A stretch of DNA of 64,000 nucleotides, taken from Nitrospirota bacterium (GTDB taxonomy: Bacteria; Nitrospirota; Thermodesulfovibrionia; Thermodesulfovibrionales; JdFR-85). The notes beneath the pieces are model-generated. The model was not told the DNA's origin and made no database searches. It saw only the letters and a program-made list of their open reading frames with translations. The stretch lies in NCBI GenBank assembly GCA_015492645.1, contig WGER01000029.1, forward strand, positions 36,244-100,243, written 5' to 3'. Below, one piece after another: positions 17,480 to 26,438 of this stretch. Within the stretch, counting starts at the first letter, position 1. Every line of letters starts with the position of its first letter. Position numbers and translations under genes: made by a program.

Positions 17480-19468
17480 CTACTTCAGACCCTCATGGGG
17501 TCTTGAGAGTTTCTCCAGTTTACGCCTGTCCTCCATACTCATCAGTTTGCGCTCCACACCGAACCTGCCCGGCTCGTACTTCCTCAGTTTCAGGGCCTCG
17601 CGCTTCTTGTCTATATGTTCAAGGGCCTTCCTCAACATCACCTCTGGATCGGGTATAAATTCCAGTTTTCCACCAACCCTCTGCTCCCATACCTCTGTCA
17701 TTATCCTTTTCACCTCTGAACTCGCCTCCACCGGACTCTCCGAACCGAATATCACATACATGCCCGAGGCGACAAAGTATGTGCCTATCGCAAGGGCCTT
17801 CTCACTCATCCACTCAGGTGCAAGCCCTACTGCCGGCAGGTCTGAGATATCATCCCCGAGTCCACCTTCGTGTACCATATGGGTCGCTATGGTGAGAATC
17901 CTTGAGTTGTCCACACATGCACCCAAGTGCAGAATGGGAGGACAGCCTATCGCCTCACAGACCTCCCTGAGCCCGGGACCTGCCATCTCAAGGGCCACCT
18001 CGGGTCTCATGTAACCTGCCTTTGCACAGGCATGGGCACCGCAGCCTGTGGTCACCACAAGGACATCATTCTTGATGAACTCAATCGCAAGGTAATCATG
18101 ATAACTGTCCTGCATTATCCTCGGGTTGTTACAACCAACTATGCCTGCCACACCTCTGATTCTTCCCGCCATTATCGCGTCATTAAGGGGTCTGAAGGAG
18201 GCCCTGAAACGGCCTCCCTGCATGTAGTCTATGTACTCATGAGAGAAGCCAGCAATAAGGGGGGATGTCTCATGAACCCTGCTGCCTGAGGCGGTCCTGT
18301 TGGCATAGTTATCTATCGCGAGTCTCAGTATCTGCCTGGCGACCTCCTTTGCCCTCCGTTCATCATACTGGATATGCACCGCATCCTTTATCTTCCCTTT
18401 GTAGGAGGTGGTTATCACCTTCGTATGGAACTTCTTTGAGGCCTCAACTATTGCGGGCATTATACACTGAACATCCACCATCACTGCCTCTGCAAGTCCC
18501 GTCATGATCGCCAGTTCCTGGTTCAGAAAACCACCGGCAGTGGGGATACCATGCCTCATCAGGACCTCATTGGCAGTGCAGCACATACCGACCAGGTTTA
18601 TCCCCTTCGCACCCTTCTGTCTTGCATACTCCAGTATCTCCGGCTCCTGGGATACCTCCACTATCATCTCAGCAAGAGTGGGCTCATGACCATGGACAAC
18701 CACATTCACCTCGTCCTCTTTCATTATCCCGATGCTCGCCTGCGCCCTCACGGGTCTAGGTGTCCCGAAGAGGATGTCGGTGATATCGGTACTGAACATA
18801 CATCCACCCCATCCATCGGCAAGGGAGACCTTGAGTGCTGCCATCATCAGGTTTTCAGGGTCCTGGTCCACACCCATATTCGTCCTGTGCAGGGCCTCTG
18901 CCACCTCCCTGTCTATTCCTCTCGGCACTATACCCCACTTTCTCCAGACCTCCTGACGCTTCTTCGGTGCCCTCTTCACAAAGGCGATCTCACCCTTCTG
19001 CTGTCCGAACTGTTCAATGATCTTCAAAGCCACATCCTTTGCGACCTCCTCCTTCGTCCTACCCTCTGTGGGTATCTCCAGGATATCGGCCAGTTTCTTC
19101 AGTTTCTGGGTGTCCCTCACCTTGAAGTCAGGGGCCTCGCCGGTGGCCGCCTCAAGGAGTGTAAAGGCCATATCCCTTGCATGGTCACTGTGGGCAGCAG
19201 TACCCGCAGCCACCATCCTGAGGAAGTTCCTGGCAGACACAACGGGCAGTGTGGCCCCACATACACCCCTCGCTGTCTCCTCTGCATCAGGGCCAACAAG
19301 CCTGCATGGGCCCATAAAACAGATCTTACAGCATGCACCGCTGTGTCCGATAGGGCAGGGCTTCAGTTTCTCTGCCCTATCAAAGGCGGTCTCCAGTCCC
19401 TGGGCCTCAGCCCATTCTATAATCTCTTCTGCCACCTTATCTGCACTCTTTGGTGTCCTTGGTGCCAT
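17480..19468 (-). CDS. acsA: Ni-dependent carbon monoxide dehydrogenase catalytic subunit
   Basis: 662 residues, full length for the CooS/AcsA family. It reduces CO2 to CO with low-potential electrons at a Ni-Fe-S C-cluster. Near residues 38-56 the Cys-rich stretch CPIGHSGACCKICFMGPC supplies the D- and B-cluster ligands. Later Cys/His residues, for example in MCCTANEVLMRHG, DVQCIMP and TGCGAHACAKAGYM, belong to the C-cluster and its channel. It lies 43 bases after acsB, so it is the CO-producing partner of acetyl-CoA synthase rather than a stand-alone CooS. No nickel-insertion gene (cooC) is found in the window. Confidence 0.96.
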   Translation of the reverse strand: MAPRTPKSADKVAEEIIEWAEAQGLETAFDRAEKLKPCPIGHSGACCKICFMGPCRLVGPDAEETARGVCGATLPVVSARNFLRMVAAGTAAHSDHARDMAFTLLEAATGEAPDFKVRDTQKLKKLADILEIPTEGRTKEEVAKDVALKIIEQFGQQKGEIAFVKRAPKKRQEVWRKWGIVPRGIDREVAEALHRTNMGVDQDPENLMMAALKVSLADGWGGCMFSTDITDILFGTPRPVRAQASIGIMKEDEVNVVVHGHEPTLAEMIVEVSQEPEILEYARQKGAKGINLVGMCCTANEVLMRHGIPTAGGFLNQELAIMTGLAEAVMVDVQCIMPAIVEASKKFHTKVITTSYKGKIKDAVHIQYDERRAKEVARQILRLAIDNYANRTASGSRVHETSPLIAGFSHEYIDYMQGGRFRASFRPLNDAIMAGRIRGVAGIVGCNNPRIMQDSYHDYLAIEFIKNDVLVVTTGCGAHACAKAGYMRPEVALEMAGPGLREVCEAIGCPPILHLGACVDNSRILTIATHMVHEGGLGDDISDLPAVGLAPEWMSEKALAIGTYFVASGMYVIFGSESPVEASSEVKRIMTEVWEQRVGGKLEFIPDPEVMLRKALEHIDKKREALKLRKYEPGRFGVERKLMSMEDRRKLEKLSRPHEGLK

Positions 19469-19511
19469 CTTATTTACCTCCTTCGGTCATTATCTCAGGC
19501 ACTGCCCGAGA

Positions 19512-21725
19512 CTATATAATCGGCTCCATCTCCAGGGCAGGATGTCCCACCTTCTGGAGCCATTCAAGCAGTTTCTCCGAATCCTCACATATCGTCTCAT
19601 CGGCAATCTTGTCCAACAGATCAGGCACTCCTTCCTCAGCGGCCCTCTGCTGGAACTTCTCCTTCACCCTCTCCTTCAGGGCCTTGGTCATCCAGACTAT
19701 CCTTTTAATACCACCGTCACCTGCAAGGAACTTCCTGCTCGTGATGAAGTTCACCCCTATCCCCATGAACCCGGGGGTCTGCACCCCTCCACCCACAGTG
19801 CCTGCCAGGGTGGAAAACTTCATCCCTATGGGGGTCATCCCTGTATGCCCCCTCTGTACAATCATCACCCCGTTTGCCTCAGGTATTATCGCCACAATAC
19901 ACTCAAAACAGCCGCAGGAGGTCATCGGGTTCTCCATTATTGTGTAGAGATTAAGGGTCTCAACCGCTCCTCCTGATGCCTTCTTCAGGTATTCATCCAC
20001 ACCTGAGTATCTCCCATATCTCGGATCAATCAACTCACCCTTCGGTATGGGCTCATTCCCACCCGTTGGATCAATCTCGTAGGATGCCTTACAGTCGAGC
20101 CAGTTGTAGGCACCACAGAGACCAAGCCTTTCAGGGGTAATCACACACACATGGGTGGGAGCAAAACTCTGACACAGAAGGCAACTGTAAAAGGTGTCCA
20201 CACTGTCATCTGTCAGGGCTGCAAGCCTCTCGTCCCTCGCCTTCCACTCCTTTCTCGCCTCCTCACGCCACTTTATCACATCCTCCTCGTCGGTAAACAG
20301 TGTCACCTGGACCTTGTCCACAATCGCAGAGAACCTCTTGTGGGTCATCGCATGGTGTATCTTTCCAATATCCTCAAGGCTGAAGCCAGCCTGCTTTGCT
20401 GCGTGGCTTATACGTATCCAGTTTATATCCCTCTGGCCCATATGCCAGATACCCTGACCTTCGTTTATATTGTGGTGTAGCCTCCTTTCTATGATGGGCA
20501 GGAAGTCAGATTGTAGCCTCCTGCCGGCGACCTCCACCAGGATTCCCAGGGGCATCACTCCACCCTGCTCATACCGTTCCTTCCAGTTATTACCGACGAT
20601 GTTTATCTTCCCGTCCTCTATCTCATCCATCTCTCTCATCCTCACCCACTCAAAGGCAGGTGAACGGGTTCCACCAAATTCAATAAAGGTCTCCTCCTTC
20701 CTGATCCTCTCTCCCTCGAAGGCCGGTCCATAGGATATAGGGATCGGGGGTTTCTCCACGATCACCTTCAGTCCCCTCACCTCAATCGCCCTCTGGACGA
20801 TCCTATCGTGGTCGAGTTCCTTGTCCACCTCTTCATAGGTGCACACACCTGTCGGATGGATTACAGGTACATCGGTGTCACAGATCGCAGGGAATCCCAT
20901 GTTTATAGCCCCCGCTCCTGTGGCCCACTTTATGTCGTCCAGTTCACCCAGGACAAGGGCAAAGGCAAAGACACGGTCCTTCGTATACTTCAGGTTGGCC
21001 CTGTAATCACCAGGTTTATGTCCACCGAAAATGAGGGCCGCCCTGATCGCCCAGTCAAGGGCATAGAGGGTATGCTCGGTGGTGGTACCAAGAGGCACCA
21101 CATACACATCCCAGCCCAGTTCAATCCCCTTACTCAGCAGTTGCCTGGTAACACTCGTCACCCTGCCCGTTTTGTCAGGGGCCTGCCCTGAGAGAAACAC
21201 CAGTATGTTCTTCTCCTGCAGTTCCCTGACGATCTTTACTGCCGTGTCTTCATCAGGGGCGGCCCCGATGATTGCTGCAAACCCGGGCATCCTGCCGTCC
21301 ACCAACTGGATACCCAGATTTCTCTGGATGGTATCAGTAATAAATCCGTTGTACTCGTAACCTGTTTCAGGGTCCCTGTCAGGCTCAAGCCCCTCAATGT
21401 ACCTCAGGGCCAGGTATATCTCCTCACACCAGAGTGTGGCCATCCCTGAGTCTAGGGCCTCACCCAGATATGGCCTCCATAGATGCTCCTCAGGCTCCTC
21501 ATGCAGCAGTTCTCTGGCCATCATGAGGGCCTCTTTCATATCCTTCAGTGTCTTCACCTCAAACCCGGTCATAGCATAAATCATCGGCAGATAGAAGGCA
21601 GTATCGGGAAACTCGAACCGGTGGTCCTCACCTTTTTCTGCAATCACCTTCTGTAGGAGTTCCTCTGTCTGACGATAGACTTTATGGGCCCCCCTGATAG
21701 CAGCCGAGGCTATTATCTTCGACAT
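19512..21725 (-). CDS. acsB: acetyl-CoA synthase, beta subunit of CODH/ACS
   Basis: 737 residues, the bacterial length including the N-terminal CODH-interacting domain. The A-cluster is complete. The [4Fe-4S] ligands have spacing C-x2-C-x8-C-x9-C (CLLC...HVC...LGLC), matching Cys506/509/518/528 of the Moorella enzyme. The distal nickel site is CGC in MTSCGCFECI. It joins a methyl group from the corrinoid protein, CO and CoA into acetyl-CoA. A 125-base gap to acsC holds a hairpin and a possible internal promoter, the widest spacing within the cluster. Confidence 0.97.
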   Translation of the reverse strand: MSKIIASAAIRGAHKVYRQTEELLQKVIAEKGEDHRFEFPDTAFYLPMIYAMTGFEVKTLKDMKEALMMARELLHEEPEEHLWRPYLGEALDSGMATLWCEEIYLALRYIEGLEPDRDPETGYEYNGFITDTIQRNLGIQLVDGRMPGFAAIIGAAPDEDTAVKIVRELQEKNILVFLSGQAPDKTGRVTSVTRQLLSKGIELGWDVYVVPLGTTTEHTLYALDWAIRAALIFGGHKPGDYRANLKYTKDRVFAFALVLGELDDIKWATGAGAINMGFPAICDTDVPVIHPTGVCTYEEVDKELDHDRIVQRAIEVRGLKVIVEKPPIPISYGPAFEGERIRKEETFIEFGGTRSPAFEWVRMREMDEIEDGKINIVGNNWKERYEQGGVMPLGILVEVAGRRLQSDFLPIIERRLHHNINEGQGIWHMGQRDINWIRISHAAKQAGFSLEDIGKIHHAMTHKRFSAIVDKVQVTLFTDEEDVIKWREEARKEWKARDERLAALTDDSVDTFYSCLLCQSFAPTHVCVITPERLGLCGAYNWLDCKASYEIDPTGGNEPIPKGELIDPRYGRYSGVDEYLKKASGGAVETLNLYTIMENPMTSCGCFECIVAIIPEANGVMIVQRGHTGMTPIGMKFSTLAGTVGGGVQTPGFMGIGVNFITSRKFLAGDGGIKRIVWMTKALKERVKEKFQQRAAEEGVPDLLDKIADETICEDSEKLLEWLQKVGHPALEMEPII

Positions 21726-21771
21726 CCTGACCTCCTCGCTCCAGATTTTGTTTTCATCTCAACTTAAAAGA

Positions 21772-21789
21772 GCACCGGGTGGCCGATGC
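21772..21789. other. hairpin between acsC and acsB
   Basis: A 7-base stem (GCACCGG at 21772-21778, CCGATGC at 21783-21789, one G-T pair) with a 4-base loop sits about 50 bases before acsB on the minus strand. No T-run follows, so it is more likely a processing or mRNA-stability element than a terminator. Confidence 0.35.
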
Positions 21790-21800
21790 CCTTAATAAAA

Positions 21801-21829
21801 TTTTTAAACATTTAACTTTCTAAAGTCAA
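21801..21829 (-). promoter_or_regulatory. possible internal promoter for acsB
   Basis: On the minus strand TTGACT (21824-21829) is separated by 17 bases from TAAAAA (21801-21806). This gives five of six -35 matches and four of six -10 matches in an AT-rich stretch just before acsB. It would allow acsB-acsA and downstream genes to be expressed independently of the methyl-branch genes. Read from sequence only. Confidence 0.3.
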
Positions 21830-21850
21830 TCTGTTTTTATCCAGACCCCT

Positions 21851-23197
21851 CTATGCTGCAACCTTCTGTCTGAGAAAGGAAGGCAACCCGTTCGCCTCCC
21901 TCGGGCCAACAGTCACTGTCCAGCCCTCCAGTTTCTCCTCAATCGCACCCTTCAGTATTGCAACATACCCGGGTATTATCAGTTCCCTGTGTTTTATCTG
22001 GCTCTCTATCCCGCTTTCTTTGATGAAGTTGGCGATCTTTGCACCAGTAAATTTCCCTGCAGCCCAGGCGGTCAGCACGCTCAGTCCCTCACAGTCCATA
22101 ACAGCAAGCCAGGCCGGGACCTTGGAATTCTCAACCTCTCCAGAAACTATGAAGTAAGTGAGAGAGAAGTTTGTCGTGATGAGAAGCGGTGAATTCTCAT
22201 CTGGCTCCCCGATCTTGTATATCTTCTGCTCCACCTGCATCGGCACCTGTGGATCAGTATAGATATTCTGTCTCAGGGTAAACAGGGCAAGGTTCTTCCA
22301 CTTCTCTGCAGAGGACATCACCACCACAGAGGCGTACTTACATATCCCGAGGCCTGCAAGGAGTGTCTCATACAGTGGGTCTTCCCTCTGCACAAAGTTT
22401 ATCACAGGATAACCGAGTGGCTTGAAGTTCTTCTTTATGGCTGCCCTCCTGATGAGGGTATTATGTTCCAGTATCTCAGGTGCCTTTCTCGCCCCTGAGT
22501 CTACCACAATATCCTCAACCCCTAAGGATTTCACCTTCTCTGTTAGTGCACTGAGGGCCTCCAGGTCGTCTGCCCTCACACCCACAGAGGCCTTCGCCTC
22601 CTTCGCGATCGGGACCATCTGCTCAGCATTCGCCTCTGTTACCCCATATAGCAGTGCCCCCTTGCCTGAGAATAACCCCATGACCGTCTTTGCTGCATCT
22701 GGGCTCTCAGTAGATACAATCACAGGCACCTCCGGTGCCTTCTCAGCCACTGTCTTTGCAAGTGTCTCAAACCTTTCCACCTCACCAGAGGCGTTGGTGA
22801 TACAGATCGCATCCACCCTCAGCAACTGCCCAACTCTGTTTATCTCAGAGGTGAGCACCGCCTGGACCTTTTCCATCTGTACAGCCTCATCCTCTGTATC
22901 CTTTATCTCAAGGGCCAGAACGGTCGGGTTTACGAATTTCTTTTCATGCCTGAACAGGACCGTCTCTTCTCCCATCTTCACGGCCTTATCCCCCGTACCC
23001 AGTGTGATAGGCCTCACTGGAGGGGCAGCAGCCTCACCCAGGATCCTCTTTGCCTCTTCTGAGACATCTGGACACTTGTCCAGTGATGTCTGACGCTGGG
23101 CGAGTTTCATTGCGAAGGCAAGGCAGGTAGGGAACCCGCATTTTTTACAGTTAGTCTTTGGAAGGAGTTTAAATATCTCAACACCTGTTAACGCCAT
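21851..23197 (-). CDS. acsC: corrinoid iron-sulfur protein large (gamma) subunit
   Basis: 448 residues. The N-terminal [4Fe-4S] domain reads LLPKTNCKKCGFPTC with a further Cys in DKCPDV, the reductive-activation cluster of CoFeSP. A TIM-barrel middle part follows. The C-terminal cobalamin-binding domain runs from about 320 (SPLLITTNFSLTYFIVSGEVE). The protein carries the methyl group on cobalt from AcsE to acetyl-CoA synthase. It starts 21 bases after acsD. No cobalamin riboswitch signature was found upstream of the run. Confidence 0.96.
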   Translation of the reverse strand: MALTGVEIFKLLPKTNCKKCGFPTCLAFAMKLAQRQTSLDKCPDVSEEAKRILGEAAAPPVRPITLGTGDKAVKMGEETVLFRHEKKFVNPTVLALEIKDTEDEAVQMEKVQAVLTSEINRVGQLLRVDAICITNASGEVERFETLAKTVAEKAPEVPVIVSTESPDAAKTVMGLFSGKGALLYGVTEANAEQMVPIAKEAKASVGVRADDLEALSALTEKVKSLGVEDIVVDSGARKAPEILEHNTLIRRAAIKKNFKPLGYPVINFVQREDPLYETLLAGLGICKYASVVVMSSAEKWKNLALFTLRQNIYTDPQVPMQVEQKIYKIGEPDENSPLLITTNFSLTYFIVSGEVENSKVPAWLAVMDCEGLSVLTAWAAGKFTGAKIANFIKESGIESQIKHRELIIPGYVAILKGAIEEKLEGWTVTVGPREANGLPSFLRQKVAA

Positions 23198-23218
23198 CTC
23201 AAACCTCCAGGTCTTAGT

Positions 23219-24160
23219 TTAAGCGAACATCTCATCAATAAAGGTATTTACAAGGCTCACCGCATCGGGATGTCTCATTATCAGCAGTTCTGCACCGGCG
23301 AGCATCAGTGTGGTTGCAGTAAGCGCCTCCCAGAGTATTCCCCTCTCCCTGAGACTGCCCCATTCTGGCAGATCCTGTTCTGAGGCCTGAGTTTCCTTTA
23401 TCTTCCAGACATACATACCCACATCAGCCACCATTGGAGGCTGCATCACGGGATCTGCCTGTGCCAGTGCTGCAAGCCTGATCCTCTCCATCACCGAGTA
23501 TGTATACTCAATCCCGTAACCAAGGGCAGAGCACATGGGGTCTGTAATCAGTCTCTCCTTCTCAAAGCCCATCTGGGTGATCAGGATATTCAACTGCTTG
23601 GAGAGGTTTATATCAAGTTCACTCATGGCGATCAGTTTGTGACCCGAGGCCATGGCTGCGGCTGCGATTGTCTTGTAATTCGCCTCCTGTGCCTTACCTA
23701 TCACACAATTACGGCCCTTTGATGCCTCTGCCACCTTTGGAAGGACCTCGGCATCTTTCTCAATATGGTTACTGCCAAGAATGATCAGTGGCACCTTTAC
23801 GGCATTGAGGACATCCGTTACTACCTTCACTGCATCCTCTGCTGAGAGGTTCTTCTGATCAGGATGGGTACCGATGAGCCTCAGTGTGATGGACTTTGCC
23901 CCGAGGCTCTCCTGACAGAACTGGGCCCACTTTACAGGGTCATCGGAGACATCACTGTACGGCTCCCTCACCACCTCAGGCCAGTCCTGAGGGGGTACAT
24001 CCTGTATCTCATAAGATATGAGGGGCCTGTGAGGTATCTCTCCTTCAAACCTGTGGAAGGGTAGGGTGTTTTCGCCTCCAAAGGTCTCCTGGACCTCCGT
24101 ACCAATGGTTACTGGATAGACCCTTCCTCTAAAACTCTCTTTTGGCGGCGTAAAGGCCAT
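23219..24160 (-). CDS. acsD: corrinoid iron-sulfur protein small (delta) subunit
   Basis: 313 residues forming the TIM-barrel partner of AcsC. Family-typical segments are the N-terminal FRGRVYPVTIG, the middle KVPLIILGSNHIEKDAEVLPK and the C-terminal LMLAGAELLIMRHPDAV. The two subunits form the heterodimer that docks AcsE and AcsB. The gene lies 11 bases after acsE and 21 before acsC. Confidence 0.95.
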   Translation of the reverse strand: MAFTPPKESFRGRVYPVTIGTEVQETFGGENTLPFHRFEGEIPHRPLISYEIQDVPPQDWPEVVREPYSDVSDDPVKWAQFCQESLGAKSITLRLIGTHPDQKNLSAEDAVKVVTDVLNAVKVPLIILGSNHIEKDAEVLPKVAEASKGRNCVIGKAQEANYKTIAAAAMASGHKLIAMSELDINLSKQLNILITQMGFEKERLITDPMCSALGYGIEYTYSVMERIRLAALAQADPVMQPPMVADVGMYVWKIKETQASEQDLPEWGSLRERGILWEALTATTLMLAGAELLIMRHPDAVSLVNTFIDEMFA

Positions 24161-24171
24161 CTCAACCTCCC

Positions 24172-25029
24172 TTACATCTCAAGATAGGAATGGGCATAAA
24201 GGGTATTACCAAGTATAACATCAATCGTCTTCTTCATTACGGTCATCTTCTCTTTGTCCTCTATCTCCTCTCCATTGAGGACCTTATCAAAAAGGGGCTT
24301 TTCCTCCATCGCCTCCTTTATCTCTGCGGGGTCTGCAATGGCAGCATCGAGTCCGGCATTTAACAACATGAGGAAATAGTACTTATTGAGTATCGGTCTT
24401 ACATGTTTTGGGCAGCCATTTGAGACATTGCTGAGGCCCACCACGGTCTTCATCGGAGGGTCATTCAATTGCTTGAAGACCTCTATCGCCTTAATCACCT
24501 TAAGGGCCTGGTCCTGCGTCGTTGCTATCTGGAGCACCAAGGGATCAAGATAGACATTCTCCAGAGGAACACCGTATTCCATAGCCCTTGCCATTATCTC
24601 TGCTGCAATGGCCGCCCTGTCATGCTCATCAGCAGGGAGCCCACCCTTACCAACAGTAAGGGCTATAATATCACAGTTGTACTTGGCTGCAAGTTCCAGC
24701 ATCGGAAACCTCTCAGGATCGTTGGAGGTGGAGTTTATCATGGGTCTGCCATAGTCATTGTTATGGACCTTCAGTCCGGCCTCCACAGCATTATAATTTG
24801 TGGTATCAAGACATACTGGCAGTGGAACCGCCTCCTGTATTGTGGTCACCATCCACTGCATCAACTCCTCTCCACCATCCTCTGCAGGTCCGATATTTGC
24901 ATCAATCATGCCAGCACCGTTTTCGTACTGAATCCTGGCAATCTCCTGAATTGGCGCCTTGTCCCTCTTCATCATTGCCTCTCTGACCCTCTTTGCGATA
25001 ATACTCAACTTCTCACCTATTATCAGCAT
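24172..25029 (-). CDS. acsE: methyltetrahydrofolate:corrinoid Fe-S protein methyltransferase
   Basis: 285 residues. The pterin-binding TIM barrel is recognised by MIDANIGPAEDGGEELMQWM, CLDTTNYNAVEAGLKVH and STSNDPERFPMLEL. The enzyme moves the methyl group of methyl-THF to Co(I) of AcsCD. It is the first gene of the minus-strand cluster, with AAGGAGAAGGG before the ATG. Upstream lies a 305-base intergenic region shared with divergent mqnE, so the main promoter should be there. Confidence 0.95.
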   Translation of the reverse strand: MLIIGEKLSIIAKRVREAMMKRDKAPIQEIARIQYENGAGMIDANIGPAEDGGEELMQWMVTTIQEAVPLPVCLDTTNYNAVEAGLKVHNNDYGRPMINSTSNDPERFPMLELAAKYNCDIIALTVGKGGLPADEHDRAAIAAEIMARAMEYGVPLENVYLDPLVLQIATTQDQALKVIKAIEVFKQLNDPPMKTVVGLSNVSNGCPKHVRPILNKYYFLMLLNAGLDAAIADPAEIKEAMEEKPLFDKVLNGEEIEDKEKMTVMKKTIDVILGNTLYAHSYLEM

Positions 25030-25334
25030 ATCCCTTCTCCTTAATAAAGATAGTCTCTAAAGATAGGTCAAAAAGAATAACATAAAAAAACTCAAATAGT
25101 AAAGAGGGATTTTTATTTATTTTTATTATGATAGGATTAATGAGGATGCCCCTGTCGGTGATCCATTCAGGTGTTCATGATAATGCCTGTCCAGGCTTCT
25201 GCACATGTCTGAAGAAGTGGACAGGGAGTTCCAGGGGGTTACTTTGCCTGTTTTGCCCGAAAGTCTATCGGCAAACGGGATTGATCGATCTTGTTTTAAT
25301 TTAATCAGTCACCACTGTCCTGATATAATAAATA
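25030..25334. other. divergent intergenic region with two hairpins (acsE / mqnE)
   Basis: Near acsE the stretch is very AT-rich (about 25065-25140). Further away it contains an inverted repeat CCTGTCCA (25186-25193) / TGGACAGG (25218-25225) with an inner CTTCT/AGAAG pair. A second imperfect hairpin is built from TTGCCCGA and TCGGCAA near 25254-25275. Either could be a structured leader of the acs transcript or an operator between the two divergent genes. I recognise no cobalamin, THF or c-di-GMP riboswitch consensus. Confidence 0.4.
25301..25329 (+). promoter_or_regulatory. promoter-like sequence abutting the mqnE start
   Basis: A consensus TATAAT (25324-25329) ends five bases before the mqnE ATG, with TTAATC (25301-25306, three of six -35 matches) 17 bases upstream. 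If used, the transcript would start at or inside the initiation codon. The mRNA would then be leaderless, or translation would start at a later codon. No Shine-Dalgarno sequence precedes the ATG. Confidence 0.35.
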
Positions 25335-26438
25335 ATGGCCCTTCAGAAGGTACAGGAAAAGGTCCTTTCGGGTAAGAGGCTTACTGAAGAGGAGGCCCTC
25401 TTACTCTACGATAGTGATGAGATTCATCAGATAGGCATCCTGGCTGACCATATGAAGGGCAGAATCAGTGGTGAGTATGTCTATTTTATACTCAACAGAC
25501 ATATAAATCCTACCAACATCTGTGTTAATAGATGCGGATTCTGTGCCTTCAGCAGGTCCCCTGGTGAGGAGGGAGCCTACGAACTCACCACAGAGCAGAT
25601 ACTTCAGAAGATACAGGAGGCAAGGGAACCAATAAGGGAGGTACATATTGTGGGAGGCCTTCATCCCTTCTGGACGCTTGAACACTATACCGGGATGTTA
25701 TCGACGATAAAGGAACACTTTCCCCATATCCGGATAAAGGCCTTCACCGCTGTAGAGGTTGACCATATCTCGAGGGTTAGCGGGCTTGAAGTGGGGGATG
25801 TCCTGAGGGCCTTAAAGGATGCAGGGTTAGACCTGATGCCAGGAGGTGGCGCAGAGATAATTGATCCTGAAGTGAGAAGGGCCCTCTGTCCTGAGAAGAT
25901 ATCTGGTCAGCGGTGGCTCCAGATTCACAGGACCGCCCATCGACTGGGGATAAAGACCAATGCCACAATGCTTTACGGGCACATAGAATCTCACATTCAC
26001 AGGATAAGACACCTTGCTGCGCTCAGGAGACTACAGGATGAGACTGGTGGCTTTCAGGCATTCATCCCGCTCAGATACCACCCCACCAAAGATGGCTCGA
26101 GGTCCTACCCCGGGATCGAGGACCTCAAGACAATAGCAATAAGCAGGCTCTTCCTTGACAACTTCCCTCATATAAAGGCCTACTGGGTGATGCTCGGTGA
26201 GAAACTCTCACAGGTCGCCCTCCTTTTTGGGGCCGATGACCTTGAGGGCACAGTGATAGAGGAGAGGATAACACATTCTACAGGCTCTCAAGGACCGGAA
26301 TATCTCAGCCGTGAAGACCTTCTCTATCTGATCCAGAAGGCAGGGAAGGTCCCTGTAGAAAGGGACAGTTTCTATAATCCCATAAGGGTGTATCATGAAG
26401 AGGTTGGACAAACAAGAGGCGTTGGAACTGTTCACTGA
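25335..26438 (+). CDS. mqnE: aminodeoxyfutalosine synthase (radical SAM)
   Basis: 367 residues. The radical-SAM cluster motif is CVNRCGFC (C-x3-C-x2-C) at about residues 56-63, preceded by RHINPTNI, the MqnE/MqnC/CofH-type context. Later blocks include GGLHPFW and MPGGGAEI. It makes 6-amino-6-deoxyfutalosine in the alternative (futalosine) menaquinone pathway, which supplies the quinone for DsrMKJOP-type respiration. The C-terminus overlaps mqnC by 44 bases. No ribosome-binding site is seen. Confidence 0.93.
   Translation: MALQKVQEKVLSGKRLTEEEALLLYDSDEIHQIGILADHMKGRISGEYVYFILNRHINPTNICVNRCGFCAFSRSPGEEGAYELTTEQILQKIQEAREPIREVHIVGGLHPFWTLEHYTGMLSTIKEHFPHIRIKAFTAVEVDHISRVSGLEVGDVLRALKDAGLDLMPGGGAEIIDPEVRRALCPEKISGQRWLQIHRTAHRLGIKTNATMLYGHIESHIHRIRHLAALRRLQDETGGFQAFIPLRYHPTKDGSRSYPGIEDLKTIAISRLFLDNFPHIKAYWVMLGEKLSQVALLFGADDLEGTVIEERITHSTGSQGPEYLSREDLLYLIQKAGKVPVERDSFYNPIRVYHEEVGQTRGVGTVH

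Noticed and set aside
25030-25334. Cobalamin or THF riboswitch ahead of acsE
   Set aside because: The conserved B12-box and pairing elements are not visible; only generic hairpins are present.
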